A stretch of DNA of 64,000 bases from Quadrisphaera granulorum (GCF_003149145.1 NZ_QGDQ01000016.1:1-64000), one strand, 5' to 3'; shown: positions 1-9,154, counted from the first letter of the stretch. Notes: generated by a model from the sequence alone, not told the origin. Made by a program: numbers and translations.

Positions 1-773
1 ACCTGCGCTTGCGTCGACCACGCCGTCCACCCCAGCGCGGGAGCCAGTTCGGCGACCAAGTCCTCCAACCCCGCAGCAGCCACAGCGTCGGCGTGACGCT
101 GGAACGCCGCACCCACACCCACACCCTCGTTGTCGTTGTCGTTGTCGGGGTCGGGGATCGGGGTGGGGCCGCGGCGGGCGCGGCGATAGATCGGGGCCAG
201 GGCGGCCAGGTCACGGATCCGGTTGGCGTGGACAGCGCCGATGATCGCCTGCCCGGCGCGCATCCGCGTCAGCAGCAGGCCCGCGGCCGCGACCTCTTCC
301 CGTTCAGCGCGTACCGCCGCCACCGCCGCCCAGGTCGCGGGGTCGCAGGTGTGCAGCCAGCTGCAGAAGACGGCGACGGCGGTGTCGGTGGCCTCATCGG
401 GACCGGGCAGGGCACGCAGGTGCTCATCGAGGTGGTCATAGACCGCGGCCAGTTCGGTCTGGGTCAGGCCCGCCGGGCCGGGCAGGCCACCGGCGGCTGC
501 GGTGGCGCGGCGGGCGTGGTGGTGACGTTCGGTGCGGGGCCCGCGCATCGGTGGCCGGTTCAGCACCCCGGGGATGCGGACGCGGCGGTGGGTGCGCCGC
601 GGTGGGCGCGCCGGCGGTTCCGCCAACTCACCAGACGATTCACCAGATGGCCCACCAGACAGGTCAGTGGACAGCTCAGCGGACAGCTCGGTAGGGGAGG
701 CGGCGGGCTGGTCAGCACAGGAGTCGGCGGGGACTGTTTCCTCCTGCCTGTTGCTGCGTTCGGCGCCGTCCAT
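1..773 (-). CDS. DUF222 / 13E12-repeat family protein, N-terminal part, cut by the window edge
   Basis: The reading frame starts at ATG 773 and runs off the left end, so about 257 N-terminal residues are visible and any C-terminal HNH nuclease domain lies outside. The first about 70 residues are low complexity (Ser/Pro/Glu/Arg rich). A helical segment follows with an ELAAVYDHLDEHLRALPG stretch. The last residues, reading VAELAPALGWTAWSTQAQ, resemble the start of the DUF222 domain. DUF222/13E12 proteins are common in actinobacteria, often carry a C-terminal HNH domain, and several mycobacterial members are LexA controlled. The promoter here has a near-consensus LexA box (787-802), which supports the assignment. 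There is no room for a long 5' leader. The call rests on limited N-terminal similarity and context. Confidence 0.6.
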   Translation of the reverse strand, partial: MDGAERSNRQEETVPADSCADQPAASPTELSAELSTDLSGGPSGESSGELAEPPARPPRRTHRRVRIPGVLNRPPMRGPRTERHHHARRATAAAGGLPGPAGLTQTELAAVYDHLDEHLRALPGPDEATDTAVAVFCSWLHTCDPATWAAVAAVRAEREEVAAAGLLLTRMRAGQAIIGAVHANRIRDLAALAPIYRRARRGPTPIPDPDNDNDNEGVGVGAAFQRHADAVAAAGLEDLVAELAPALGWTAWSTQAQ

Positions 774-780
774 GCCGGCA

Positions 781-810
781 AGTCTATCGCACAGGTGTTC
801 GATCAGACAA
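781..810 (-). promoter_or_regulatory. Promoter with LexA box in the spacer, upstream of the DUF222 gene
   Basis: Reading on the minus strand, a -35 element TTGTCT (810-805) is followed by an 18-base spacer and a -10 element TAGACT (786-781). The spacer contains TCGAACACCTGTGCGA (802-787), one base off the actinobacterial SOS consensus TCGAAC-N4-GTTCGA. The -10 ends only 7 bases before the ATG at 773, so the transcript would be leaderless or nearly so. LexA bound here would block RNA polymerase directly. The elements are seen in the sequence; the regulation is inferred. Confidence 0.6.
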
Positions 811-845
811 CCCCCAGTGGGGCTGTGAGCTGGGCTGATGTGGTT

Positions 846-3800
846 TCAGGCGCGGACGCGCAGCCCTCGGGGGGTGGCCGTGAACCCTGCTGCCTCCAGA
901 GCCGTCGCCAGCGGTGAGGAGCCCGGAGTCAGCACCCCCGCGCCGTCGGCCTTCTCCACCGTGAGCCGCCCGAGGGCGCCGTCCCGGACCGCGAGGGCGA
1001 GCGCGTCGGCGCCGGCCTGCAGCGCCTCCACCTCCTCGGTGAAGGACAGCAGCGTGCGACCGCCCCGCTCGACGTAGAGCACCAGCTCGCCGTCGAGGAG
1101 CACCACCAGTGCCCCGGCCTTCCGGCCGGGCCGGTGGCCCGCGGCCCCTGCCTCCCCGCGCTCACCGCGCTCCGGCCACGGCAGGGCAGCTCCGTAGGGG
1201 TTGGCGGGGTCGGCGGCGGCGAGCACCACGGTGCGGGGGCGGTCGGCCTCGGACGTCCCCGGAGCCCCGGGCGCGACCGAACGGCCCTGCCAGTCGCCCC
1301 GGCCGATGGTCGACAGCGGCCGCGACGCGGCGCGGAGCCTGTCGACCGCGCCGGTCGAGGCGAACTGCGAGGCGCCCAGCCCCTCCACGAAGTAGCCGCG
1401 GCGCACGCGCCCCGCCTCCTCCATGGCCGCCAGCACCCGGTACACGGCGGCGAACCCGCCGGGCAGCCGCTCGGAGGCGACCGCTCCGCGCGTCAGGACG
1501 CCGTGCCGGTCCAGGAGCACCTCGGCCGTCACCGAGGCGCGCAGGGTCGGGTCGGGCTCGAGCTCGGGCAGCAGCGACCAGCGGCCCACCGTGCTCGGTG
1601 GACCCGTCCTGGGTGCCCCGCCGAACCCGCCACCGGCGCTGCCGGGCCGCCCCAGCCCACCACCGGCGCGGCCGAGCCCGCTGTAGCGCGACCCCGTCCG
1701 CCCGTAGCGCGAGCGGGGCGCGGCCCGCGGCCCCTTGTGCGCCGTCTTCCCGCCGGCCAGCCGAGCGCGCAACGGCGCGAGGGTGTCGTTCGTCGCGTAC
1801 CCGCCCCAGGCGAGGTCCCACAGGACCCGCTCGAGCGTGGCGTCGTCGACACCGCCCTCCTCGGTGGCGTCCAGCGCGGAGGCCACCGAGCGGAAGAAGT
1901 GGGCACCACCGTTCCCCAGCACCTCGAGCACCGCCCGGTGGACGTCGGTGAGCTCGAGGGACTCGTCCGGCAGCGCGAGCGTGACCGGTGCGGCGTCGGC
2001 GGTGTGCAGCGACACCCACCCGTCGTCGCCGGGCAGCGACCCGTGCCCCTGCCACACGACCTCGCCGGCTGCGGTGAGCTCGTCGAGGAGGGAGCGGGAG
2101 TACCGCTCCACGCGCACCGGCAGCACCAGCGACTCCAGGGCGCTGGCCGGGACGACCGCGCCGGCCAGCTGCTCCACGGCGCGCAGCACGCCGTCGGCGC
2201 CGCGCAGGCGCGACCCGACCTGCTGCCACGCGGGGAGGAAGCGCGCCAGGTCGCGCGGGGGAACCGGCTCGACCTCGGAGCGCAGCGCCGCCAGCGACCG
2301 GCGGCGCAGCAGGCGCAGCACCTCGGCGTCGCACCAGTCGGGTGTGGAGCCGGGGACCCTGCCGTCAGCGCTCAGCGCACCGTCGAGCGCGAGCCGCACC
2401 TCGGAGGGGAGCAGGTCGCCCGAGACCACGCGACCCGAGGAGGACAGGCGACGGAGGGCGTCGACGACCACGGCCACGCCGGTCCCCAGCCGCGCCGCCA
2501 CGGTCGCGGCGGTGAAGGGCACGTGCGTGCGCGCCCAGCGCGAGACCAGGTCGGCCACCGGGTCGGGGACCGGAGCGGTGAAGGCCTCCGGCACGCCCAC
2601 CGGCAGGGCGGCACCGAGCGCGTCGCGCAGCCGGCCGGCGTCCTCCACGGCCGCCCACCGCTCCTCCCCGGCGATCCGCACCCGGATGACGCGGCGCGAG
2701 CCCTCCAGCTCCACCAGCCAGGACGCGGCCTCGTCGGGGGCGGCGGACCGGGCCGCCACCTCGGCGGTGGTGAGGGGACCCAGCACGCGCAGCAGGTCCG
2801 CGACGTCCTCCGCGTCGCGGCTGCGGCGGTCCTCGGCGAGCCGTTGCAGCTCGGCCTGGGTGCGGGTCAGCTGCTCGGGGTCGAGCAGGTCGGCCAGTGA
2901 CGCGCCGTCGCCGCGGCCCAGCAGCTCCGCCAGCAGGGTCGGGTCGAGCGAGAGCGCCGCCGCCCGCTTTTCCGCCAGGGGCGTGTCGCCCTCGTACAGG
3001 AACTGCGCGACGTACCCGAACAGCAGCGACCTCGCGAACGGCGACGGCTGCTCCGTGGTCACCTGCACCACGCGGACCGCCCCGGAGCGCAGGTCGCGCA
3101 GCAGCGCCTCCAGACCCGGCACGTCGAAGACATCGGACAGCACCTCGCGCGCGGTCTCCAAGACCACCGGGAACGACGGGTACCGGCTCGCGACCTCCAG
3201 CAGTTGCGCGGCCCGCTGCCGCTGCTGCCACAGCGGTGTGCGCCGATCAGGACGACGACGGGGGAGCAGCAGCGAGCGTGCCGCGCACTCGCGGAACCGG
3301 CTCGCGAACAAAGCCGAACCGCCCAGCTCGGCCGTGACCAGCGCCTCGACGTCCTCCGGTTCGACGAGGACGGCCTCCAGCACGTCCGGCGGCTCGCTGC
3401 GGGCGGACAACGGGTCGTCCCAGGCTCCGTCGTGGCTGGAGAGCAAGTCGAGGTCGGGCAGGCGCAGGACGATGCCGTCGTCGGAGGACATCGCCTGCGC
3501 GTCGAGACCGAAGCGCTCCCGCAGGCGAGCCGCCAGGGCCAGCGCCCACGGCGCGTGCAGCTGCGCGCCGAAGGGGGAGTGGACCACGACGCGCCAGTCG
3601 CCCAGCTCGTCACGGAACCGCTCGATGACGATCGTCCGGTCGTCGGGGAGGTGGCCGGTGGTCTCGCGCTGCTCGGACAGGTAGGCGTGCAGGTTGTCGG
3701 CGGCCCATTCGTCCAGTCCCGCGGCCAGCGCCCGTTGGCGGCCGGCGTCGTCGTCGCCCCCGTCACCGAGCAGGGCGCCCATCTCGCGGGTGAAGGCGCC

Positions 3801-5762
3801 GATGGCGCGGCCCAGCTCGTAGGGGCGGCCCACCGCCTCGCCGTGCCAGAACGGCAGCTTGCCGGGGACGCCGGGTGCGGGGGTGACGAGCACGCGGTCG
3901 TGGGTGATGTCCTCGATGCGCCAGGTGGAGGTGCCCAGGGTGAAGACGTCGCCGACGCGGGACTCGTAGACCATCTCCTCGTCGAGCTCGCCGACGCGCC
4001 TGCCGGGGCCCTCGCCGGAGGCGAGGAAGACGCCGTACAGGCCGCGGTCGGGGATGGTGCCACCGCTCGTGACCGCGAGGCGCTGGGCGCCGGGGCGGCC
4101 GGTGAGGACGCCGGTGGTGCGGTCCCACACGATGCGCGGTCGCAGCTCGGCGAACTCCTCGCTGGGGTAGCGCCCGGCGAGCATGTCGAGCACCGCCTCC
4201 AGTACGCCGCGCGTCAGGCCGGAGAAGGGCGCGGCGCGGCGGACGAGGCGCTCCAGCTCGTCGACCGTCACCTCGTCGAGCGCCGTGATCGCCACGACCT
4301 GTTGGGCGAGGACGTCCAGTGGACTGGCCGGCACGCGCAGCGCCTCGATGCCGCCGGTGCGCATGCGCTCGGTGACAACGGCTGTCTGCACGAGGTCGCT
4401 GCGGTGCTGGGGGAACAGGACACCGCGGCTCGTCGCGCCCACCTGGTGGCCCGCGCGGCCCACGCGCTGCAGCCCGGAGGCCACCGACGGCGGGGAGCCG
4501 ACCTGGACGACCAGGTCGACCGCGCCCATGTCGATGCCCAGCTCCAGGCTGGAGGTGGCGACGACGGCGGGCAGACGGCCGGCCTTCAGGTCTTCCTCGA
4601 TGAGGGTCCGCTGCTCGCGGCTGACCGACCCGTGGTGGGCGCGCGCGAGCACGGGCGCATCGGCCGGGAGGCCCTTGGACTGGCCCGCCTGCGCCATGAC
4701 CTCCGCGGGCGTTCTGCGCGTGGCGGGCTGCTGACCAGCGTCGTAACCTTCACCCTCATCCTCGACTTCAGGTTCAGGGTCAGGTGCGTGGCGTTCGGCC
4801 CAGACCTCGTTGAGGCGCGTGGTGAGGCGCTCTGCCACCCGGCGGGAGTTGGCGAACACGATGGTGGAGCGGTGGGCGACCACGAGGTCGACGACGCGCT
4901 CCTCGACGGCCGGCCAGATGGACCGGCGCTGCGGCTCTCCGGTGGCGAGCCCCGTGAGGTCTTCCTCGGAGCGCTGCCCCAGCTCGCCCATGTCGGGGAC
5001 GGCGACCACCACCGACAGGTCCCACGACTTGGCCGACGGGGGCTGCACGATCGTGACGGGGCGCCCGCCCGCCAGGAACCGCGCGACCTCCTCCACGGGC
5101 CGGACCGTCGCCGAGAGCCCGATCCGCTGGGCGGGCCGTGCGCCGCCGGCCTCGAGCAGGGCGTCGAGACGCTCGAGGGTCAGGGCCAGGTGCGCCCCGC
5201 GCTTGGTGCCCGCCACGGCGTGCACCTCATCGAGGATCACCGTCTCCACGCCGGCCAGCACCTCGCGGGCCTTGGACGTCAGGAGCAGGAAGAGCGACTC
5301 GGGCGTGGTGATGAGCACGTCCGGAGGGCGGCGCGTGAAGGCGCGGCGCTCGTCAGCGGGGGTGTCGCCCGAGCGGATGGTCACGCTCACCTCAGGGACG
5401 GGGGCCCCCAGGCGCTGCGCGGCGTACCCCATGCCCAGCAGCGGCGAGCGCAGGTTCCGCTCGACGTCCGTGGCGAGCGCCTTCAGCGGCGAGACGTAGA
5501 TGACGCGCGTGCGGCGCAGCGGGTCTTCCGGGCGGCCCTGCACGGCCAGGCGGTCGAGCGCCCACAGGAACGCCGAGAGCGTCTTGCCCGAGCCGGTCGG
5601 GGCGACGACGAGCGCGTGCTGGCCGCTCGAGACGGCCCGCCAGGCGCCTTCCTGCGCCGCGGTCGGGCGCTCGAAGGCGCCGCGGAACCACTCGCGGGTG
5701 GGCTCGGAGAAGCGGTCGAGCACGTCGTCCTGCGGCACGTGCTGGATCGTCGCACCGACCAC
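846..5762 (-). CDS. lhr: ATP-dependent helicase Lhr (Large helicase-related)
   Basis: This is a 3'-to-5' superfamily 2 helicase of about 1638 residues, the usual size for full-length actinobacterial Lhr (helicase core plus long C-terminal part). I chose GTG 5762 because it has a GAGGGG ribosome site 9 bases upstream and leads into the conserved DVLDRFSEPTREWF start; the frame is open further upstream but without conserved sequence. Walker A is APTGSGKT at residues 54-61, followed by ILDEVHAVAGTKRG (DEVH box) and the GLSATVRP motif. The second RecA domain holds HHGSVSREQR, SSLELGIDMG and QRVGRAGHQ. An acidic linker (EPEVEDEGEGYD) sits between the two core domains. The C-terminal half contains the winged-helix and Lhr-C modules. 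Lhr acts in DNA repair, and in mycobacteria it is induced by DNA damage. It sits directly behind an IclR remnant. Confidence 0.96.
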   Translation of the reverse strand: MVGATIQHVPQDDVLDRFSEPTREWFRGAFERPTAAQEGAWRAVSSGQHALVVAPTGSGKTLSAFLWALDRLAVQGRPEDPLRRTRVIYVSPLKALATDVERNLRSPLLGMGYAAQRLGAPVPEVSVTIRSGDTPADERRAFTRRPPDVLITTPESLFLLLTSKAREVLAGVETVILDEVHAVAGTKRGAHLALTLERLDALLEAGGARPAQRIGLSATVRPVEEVARFLAGGRPVTIVQPPSAKSWDLSVVVAVPDMGELGQRSEEDLTGLATGEPQRRSIWPAVEERVVDLVVAHRSTIVFANSRRVAERLTTRLNEVWAERHAPDPEPEVEDEGEGYDAGQQPATRRTPAEVMAQAGQSKGLPADAPVLARAHHGSVSREQRTLIEEDLKAGRLPAVVATSSLELGIDMGAVDLVVQVGSPPSVASGLQRVGRAGHQVGATSRGVLFPQHRSDLVQTAVVTERMRTGGIEALRVPASPLDVLAQQVVAITALDEVTVDELERLVRRAAPFSGLTRGVLEAVLDMLAGRYPSEEFAELRPRIVWDRTTGVLTGRPGAQRLAVTSGGTIPDRGLYGVFLASGEGPGRRVGELDEEMVYESRVGDVFTLGTSTWRIEDITHDRVLVTPAPGVPGKLPFWHGEAVGRPYELGRAIGAFTREMGALLGDGGDDDAGRQRALAAGLDEWAADNLHAYLSEQRETTGHLPDDRTIVIERFRDELGDWRVVVHSPFGAQLHAPWALALAARLRERFGLDAQAMSSDDGIVLRLPDLDLLSSHDGAWDDPLSARSEPPDVLEAVLVEPEDVEALVTAELGGSALFASRFRECAARSLLLPRRRPDRRTPLWQQRQRAAQLLEVASRYPSFPVVLETAREVLSDVFDVPGLEALLRDLRSGAVRVVQVTTEQPSPFARSLLFGYVAQFLYEGDTPLAEKRAAALSLDPTLLAELLGRGDGASLADLLDPEQLTRTQAELQRLAEDRRSRDAEDVADLLRVLGPLTTAEVAARSAAPDEAASWLVELEGSRRVIRVRIAGEERWAAVEDAGRLRDALGAALPVGVPEAFTAPVPDPVADLVSRWARTHVPFTAATVAARLGTGVAVVVDALRRLSSSGRVVSGDLLPSEVRLALDGALSADGRVPGSTPDWCDAEVLRLLRRRSLAALRSEVEPVPPRDLARFLPAWQQVGSRLRGADGVLRAVEQLAGAVVPASALESLVLPVRVERYSRSLLDELTAAGEVVWQGHGSLPGDDGWVSLHTADAAPVTLALPDESLELTDVHRAVLEVLGNGGAHFFRSVASALDATEEGGVDDATLERVLWDLAWGGYATNDTLAPLRARLAGGKTAHKGPRAAPRSRYGRTGSRYSGLGRAGGGLGRPGSAGGGFGGAPRTGPPSTVGRWSLLPELEPDPTLRASVTAEVLLDRHGVLTRGAVASERLPGGFAAVYRVLAAMEEAGRVRRGYFVEGLGASQFASTGAVDRLRAASRPLSTIGRGDWQGRSVAPGAPGTSEADRPRTVVLAAADPANPYGAALPWPERGERGEAGAAGHRPGRKAGALVVLLDGELVLYVERGGRTLLSFTEEVEALQAGADALALAVRDGALGRLTVEKADGAGVLTPGSSPLATALEAAGFTATPRGLRVRA

Positions 5763-5775
5763 CGACAACGGCCCC

Positions 5776-6009
5776 TCAGGCGAGCAGCGGCTCCAGCGCT
5801 GCGGCGCAGCGGCGTGCTGCGTCGAGGTGGTCGAGCGGGGGTCGCTGGCGCGGTCCGGTGAGCACGACGGCACCCACCAGGGCCGCGTCCCCGCTGCGGA
5901 CGGGCGCGGCGAGACAGGCGACGTCGTCGTGGACCTCACCCACCTGGACGGCCCAGCCGTGCTCGGCGACCTCGTCGAGGCGCGCCTGCAGCTGGTGGGG
6001 GCGGACCAC
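5776..6009 (-). pseudogene. IclR-family effector-domain remnant
   Basis: The frame encodes LDEVAEHGWAVQVGEVHDD followed by VACLAAPVRSGDAALVGAVVLTGP. This is the typical end of an IclR effector-binding domain (a strand-rich CVAAPVRD...VGALSVSGP pattern plus a final helix). The helix-turn-helix and most of the effector domain are absent. Residues upstream of GTG 6009 (the frame stays open to 6072) do not look like an IclR protein. The stop lies 14 bases before the lhr start, so the piece could be cotranscribed with lhr. I read it as the decayed 3' end of a regulator gene; a functional about 77-residue protein cannot be excluded. Confidence 0.5.
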
Positions 6010-6074
6010 CGTCTCCGTCGTCGTCCTCGTCCTCCTTGCGGTCAGGCACCACGGCGGAGCACAGTGGGACAACC

Positions 6075-6455
6075 ATGAGCCTCGCCCAGGAGAGACAGCT
6101 GGGCTCGCCCGTGCCGGTGCTGCGGGTGCTGGACGGCGCCGTCGGGCGGGAGTTCTATGAGCTGCTCGGGTTCGAGCTGCTGTGGGAGCACCGCTTCGAA
6201 CCCGACATGCCGCTCTACCAGCGCCTCCGCCGCGACGACGTGACGCTGGACCTGTCCGAGCACTACGGCGACGGCGTGCCCGGCACCGTGATCTGGGTGC
6301 CGGTGCGCGACGTCCGCGCCCTCCACGCCGAGTTGCGCCCGAAGCTGTGGGCCCACCAGCGGCCCGGGCTGCACGAGGACGCGCCCGGCGGGCCGACGTT
6401 CACCGTCGGCGACCCGTACGGCAACCACCTGCGCTTCTGCCAGCCGCCCGAGTAG
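6075..6455 (+). CDS. VOC-family (glyoxalase/bleomycin-resistance fold) protein
   Basis: This 126-residue protein starts at ATG 6075. It has one glyoxalase-like beta-alpha-beta-beta-beta pair: PVLRVLDGAVGREFYELLGFELLWEHRF at the N-terminus and GPTFTVGDPYGNHLRFCQP at the C-terminus. The latter carries the usual DP(Y/D)GN turn and an Arg-Phe strand. The pattern matches the 'glyoxalase superfamily protein' subgroup related to bleomycin-resistance proteins, which act as drug-binding dimers or small-molecule enzymes. No substrate can be deduced. It is a single gene: its start lies next to the IclR remnant on the other strand, and it converges with the response regulator downstream. Confidence 0.85.
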   Translation: MSLAQERQLGSPVPVLRVLDGAVGREFYELLGFELLWEHRFEPDMPLYQRLRRDDVTLDLSEHYGDGVPGTVIWVPVRDVRALHAELRPKLWAHQRPGLHEDAPGGPTFTVGDPYGNHLRFCQPPE

Positions 6456-6461
6456 CGGGGA

Positions 6462-7115
6462 CTAGCGGGGCGGGGGCAGCAGACCGCGGGACATCGCCAC
6501 CGTCACGGCGGCCGTCCGGTCGTCCACGCCGAGTTTGGTGAAGACGCGCAGCAGGTGGCTCTTCACCGTCGCCTCGCCGATGAACAGTTCCGCCGCGACA
6601 GCGGGGTTGCTCAGACCGCGCGCCACGCACGCGAGCACCTCGGTCTCGCGCGCGGTGAGGCGCTCGGCGGCAGGTTCGCGCATCCGCGTGAGCAGCTTGG
6701 CCGCCACGGGCGGCGCCAGCACGGTCTCCCCGCGGGCGGCGCGGCGGACGGCGTCGGTCAACACTGCGCGGGGCGCGTCCTTGAGCAGGTAGCCGGTGGC
6801 GCCCGCCTCGACGGCACGCAGGATGTCGGCGTCGGTGTCGTACGTGGTCAGCACGAGGATTCGTGATGCTGGATGCGCAGCCTTGAGCCGGCTCGTCGCG
6901 GTGACCCCGTCGACCCCCGGCATCCGCAGATCCATGAGGACGACGTCGGGGCGGTGCTCCTCGTAGGCCGCGAGCACGCCCGCGCCGTCGTCGACCTCGG
7001 CGATGACGGCGAGATCCGCCTCTGCAGACAGCAGCGCGACGATGCCGGCGCGGACGACGGGGTGGTCGTCGACGACGACGAGGCGCAGCGCGGTCGACCC
7101 AGCGGCAGTGGTCAT
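6462..7115 (-). CDS. NarL/LuxR-type response regulator
   Basis: A 217-residue regulator with a CheY receiver domain (about residues 10-125). Acidic pocket residues are in VVVDDHPVVRAG, the phosphoacceptor is Asp62 in DVVLMDLRMPG, and the conserved Lys is in YLLKDAP. A LuxR-type helix-turn-helix lies at about 150-200 (LTARETEVLACVARGLSNPAVA, then ATVKSHLLRVFTKLGV). The ATG overlaps the stop of the histidine kinase gene by 4 bases (ATGA). It is the last gene of an exporter plus two-component operon and probably controls that operon. Confidence 0.96.
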   Translation of the reverse strand: MTTAAGSTALRLVVVDDHPVVRAGIVALLSAEADLAVIAEVDDGAGVLAAYEEHRPDVVLMDLRMPGVDGVTATSRLKAAHPASRILVLTTYDTDADILRAVEAGATGYLLKDAPRAVLTDAVRRAARGETVLAPPVAAKLLTRMREPAAERLTARETEVLACVARGLSNPAVAAELFIGEATVKSHLLRVFTKLGVDDRTAAVTVAMSRGLLPPPR

Positions 7116-8287
7116 GCGGGCACCCTGACGCGCAGCACGCACCCGGCGCCACCGTCGGTGCGCGCGGTGAGCTCGGCGGACCCGCCGACCTGGGCGGCGC
7201 GGGCGGCCATCGCGGCGAGTCCGTACCCGATGCGGGGCCCCTCGTGGTCGCGGAACCCGGTCCCGTCGTCGGTGACGGTCAGCTCGACGCCCTCGACGTC
7301 CACGGCCAGGGCGACGGTGGCGTGGGTGGCGGCTCCGTGCCGGCGGGCGTTGCCGAGGCCCTCCTGTGCGGCGCGCAGCAGCACCACCTCCGCCTCGCTG
7401 CTCAGCGTCGGCAGCGTCGTGGGCAGGTCGAGGTCGACGGCGGTGCCATCCGTCGCGGTGGTGCGTGCGGCGAGGCGCTCCAGCGCGCTGAGCAGGCGCG
7501 CCCCTGGTTCTGCGCCGGTGAGGTCGGGGGGCGTGTGCGCGGCCACGATGGCTCGTGCCTCGGCGAGGTTCGCGCGAGCCGTGGCCTCGATGAGCTCGAG
7601 GCGCTGACGCGTCTCGCCGTCCTGAGCTGCTTGGGCGAGCGCCACGATCGACAGGAATCCTTGGGCCAGGGTGTCGTGGATCTCCGCCGCCATCCGCTCG
7701 CGCTCGGCGAGCACCCCGCGGGCGTGCTCGGCGGAGGCCAGCTCCGCGCGGGTCGCGGTCAGCTCCGCCAGCAGGGAGGCCCGCTCGTCGCTCTCCCGCA
7801 CCAGGCCGGTGATCCACAGTCCGAGGACGATCGCGGCAGCCGACTGCAGGAAGGCCGTGGCCAGGGCGTCCGGCACCGCGGACAGCGTCCATCCCGCTTG
7901 GCCCAGCTGGACCAGGCCGAGGGCCGCCGGCACGACGATGACGACGACGACCGCCGGCGCGCGCCGGGGTGTCATCGCCCACGCCTGCGGGAAGAACACG
8001 AACAGCGGCGCGAGCGCCAGGCCAGGGCTCAGCGCGAGCGATAGCACGACGAGGCAGGCAGCGATGCCCGCCGTGTAGAGCGCGTAGCCCGGCATCGAAC
8101 ACCGGTCGGTCAGTAGGGGCGTACCGACGACGCCGTACAGCACCGCCGCGGCGGTGAGGGCCGCGACGGCCGTGAGCCGCTCGGGCAGCGGCGCACCGGC
8201 GAGGGCCAGCACGGCGACGGCCGTGACGGCCAGCACGCCGTACCACGCGGCGTGCCAGCCGACCCGGCTGCGCTCCCAGAAGTCCAC
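7112..8287 (-). CDS. Sensor histidine kinase (HisKA_3 type), membrane bound
   Basis: 391 residues starting at a GTG directly after the permease stop. The N-terminal about 165 residues hold about five to six membrane segments with short loops and no large extracellular sensor domain. A coiled linker follows, then the HisKA_3 box RERMAAEIHDTLAQGF with the phosphorylated His at about 204. The HATPase domain shows the N box (AAQEGLGNARRHG) and G1 box (VTDDGTGF). Kinases of this kind, encoded with an ABC-2 exporter, often sense cell-envelope stress through the transporter or membrane rather than a soluble ligand. The partner is the downstream NarL-type regulator. Confidence 0.95.
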   Translation of the reverse strand: MDFWERSRVGWHAAWYGVLAVTAVAVLALAGAPLPERLTAVAALTAAAVLYGVVGTPLLTDRCSMPGYALYTAGIAACLVVLSLALSPGLALAPLFVFFPQAWAMTPRRAPAVVVVIVVPAALGLVQLGQAGWTLSAVPDALATAFLQSAAAIVLGLWITGLVRESDERASLLAELTATRAELASAEHARGVLAERERMAAEIHDTLAQGFLSIVALAQAAQDGETRQRLELIEATARANLAEARAIVAAHTPPDLTGAEPGARLLSALERLAARTTATDGTAVDLDLPTTLPTLSSEAEVVLLRAAQEGLGNARRHGAATHATVALAVDVEGVELTVTDDGTGFRDHEGPRIGYGLAAMAARAAQVGGSAELTARTDGGAGCVLRVRVPA

Positions 8288-9154
8288 TCAGCTGTCCCCG
8301 CGGCGGCGCCAGCGGAACGTGGTCCGGCACAGCACCAGGCCCAGCACCGTCCACCCTGCGAGGACCAGGGCGATCAGGCCGAGCTGCCACTCGCCGGCGG
8401 GCTCGGCGGCGGCCATGGACTCCGGCAGCAGCGCCGCCCGGAAGCCCTCCGCCATCCACTTCAGCGGGAACACGGCGGCCACGTCCTGCATCCACCCGGG
8501 CAGCTGGCTGTAGACGAAGAAGACCCCCGAGATGAACTGCAGCACGAGCACAACGGGCGCCGTCACCGCGTTCGCCGACCGCCCGGTGCGCGGCACGCTC
8601 GAGTAGGCGATGCCCAGCAGCGTGCCCGCCGCCGCACCCAGCACCGTGACCCACGCCAGGGTCCACCACTGCTGCGGCCCGGCGGGCAGGTCGACGTCGA
8701 ACAGCAGGTGCGCGGCCGTCAGCAGCACCGCCATCTGCACGACACCGGTGACGACGACGAGCCCCACCTTGCCGAGGAAGTACGCCGCCGGCGGCATGGG
8801 GGTGCCCTCCAGGCGCTTGAGCAGGCCGTCGTCGCGCTCCACCGCGATGGAGATCGCCAGGGACTGGAAGCTCACCAGCAGCACCCCCGAGGCCGCCATC
8901 CCCGCGGTGAAGTACTGCGTGAAGCTCACGCCGGGCGCCACGTCGCCGTCGAACACCGACCCAAAGATGAACAGGAAGATGATCGGGAAGAAGACGTTGA
9001 AGACGAGCGCGTCCCAGGAACGGGAGAGCTCCGTGAGCTCCACCACCGTCCGCGCCCACGACGTGCGCAGCAGGAACGCGGGGGAGCGGAAGGCCGAGGC
9101 GTCGGCGGCGGCGCGGGTGCGCGGGCCCGCCGGCGTGGTCGGGGTCGTCGTCAT
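8288..9154 (-). CDS. ABC-2 type transporter permease
   Basis: 288 residues with a cytoplasmic N-terminus and six hydrophobic segments typical of the ABC-2 membrane family (DrrB/YadH-like). Examples are WDALVFNVFFPIIFLFIFG, then AVLLTAAHLLFDVDLP and APVVLVLQFISGVFFVYSQL; the last is the conserved 'ISGVFF' region with the ABC-2 signature. Its ATG overlaps the ATPase stop by 4 bases. It pairs with the upstream DrrA-like ATPase as an exporter. The substrate (drug, lipid or peptide) is unknown. Confidence 0.93.
   Translation of the reverse strand: MTTTPTTPAGPRTRAAADASAFRSPAFLLRTSWARTVVELTELSRSWDALVFNVFFPIIFLFIFGSVFDGDVAPGVSFTQYFTAGMAASGVLLVSFQSLAISIAVERDDGLLKRLEGTPMPPAAYFLGKVGLVVVTGVVQMAVLLTAAHLLFDVDLPAGPQQWWTLAWVTVLGAAAGTLLGIAYSSVPRTGRSANAVTAPVVLVLQFISGVFFVYSQLPGWMQDVAAVFPLKWMAEGFRAALLPESMAAAEPAGEWQLGLIALVLAGWTVLGLVLCRTTFRWRRRGDS

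Noticed and set aside
9-917. Plus-strand open frame at the left edge, rich in Gly, Val and Arg
   Set aside because: It is the antisense of the DUF222-type gene and of the lhr end, runs through the promoter/LexA region, and has repetitive low-complexity translation.
1134-2900. Long plus-strand open frame of about 590 codons opposite lhr, and others at 3204-5861
   Set aside because: They are mirror frames produced by the GC-rich third positions of lhr: Arg/Ala/Pro-rich, no domain pattern and no ribosome site, while lhr on the other strand has clear helicase motifs.
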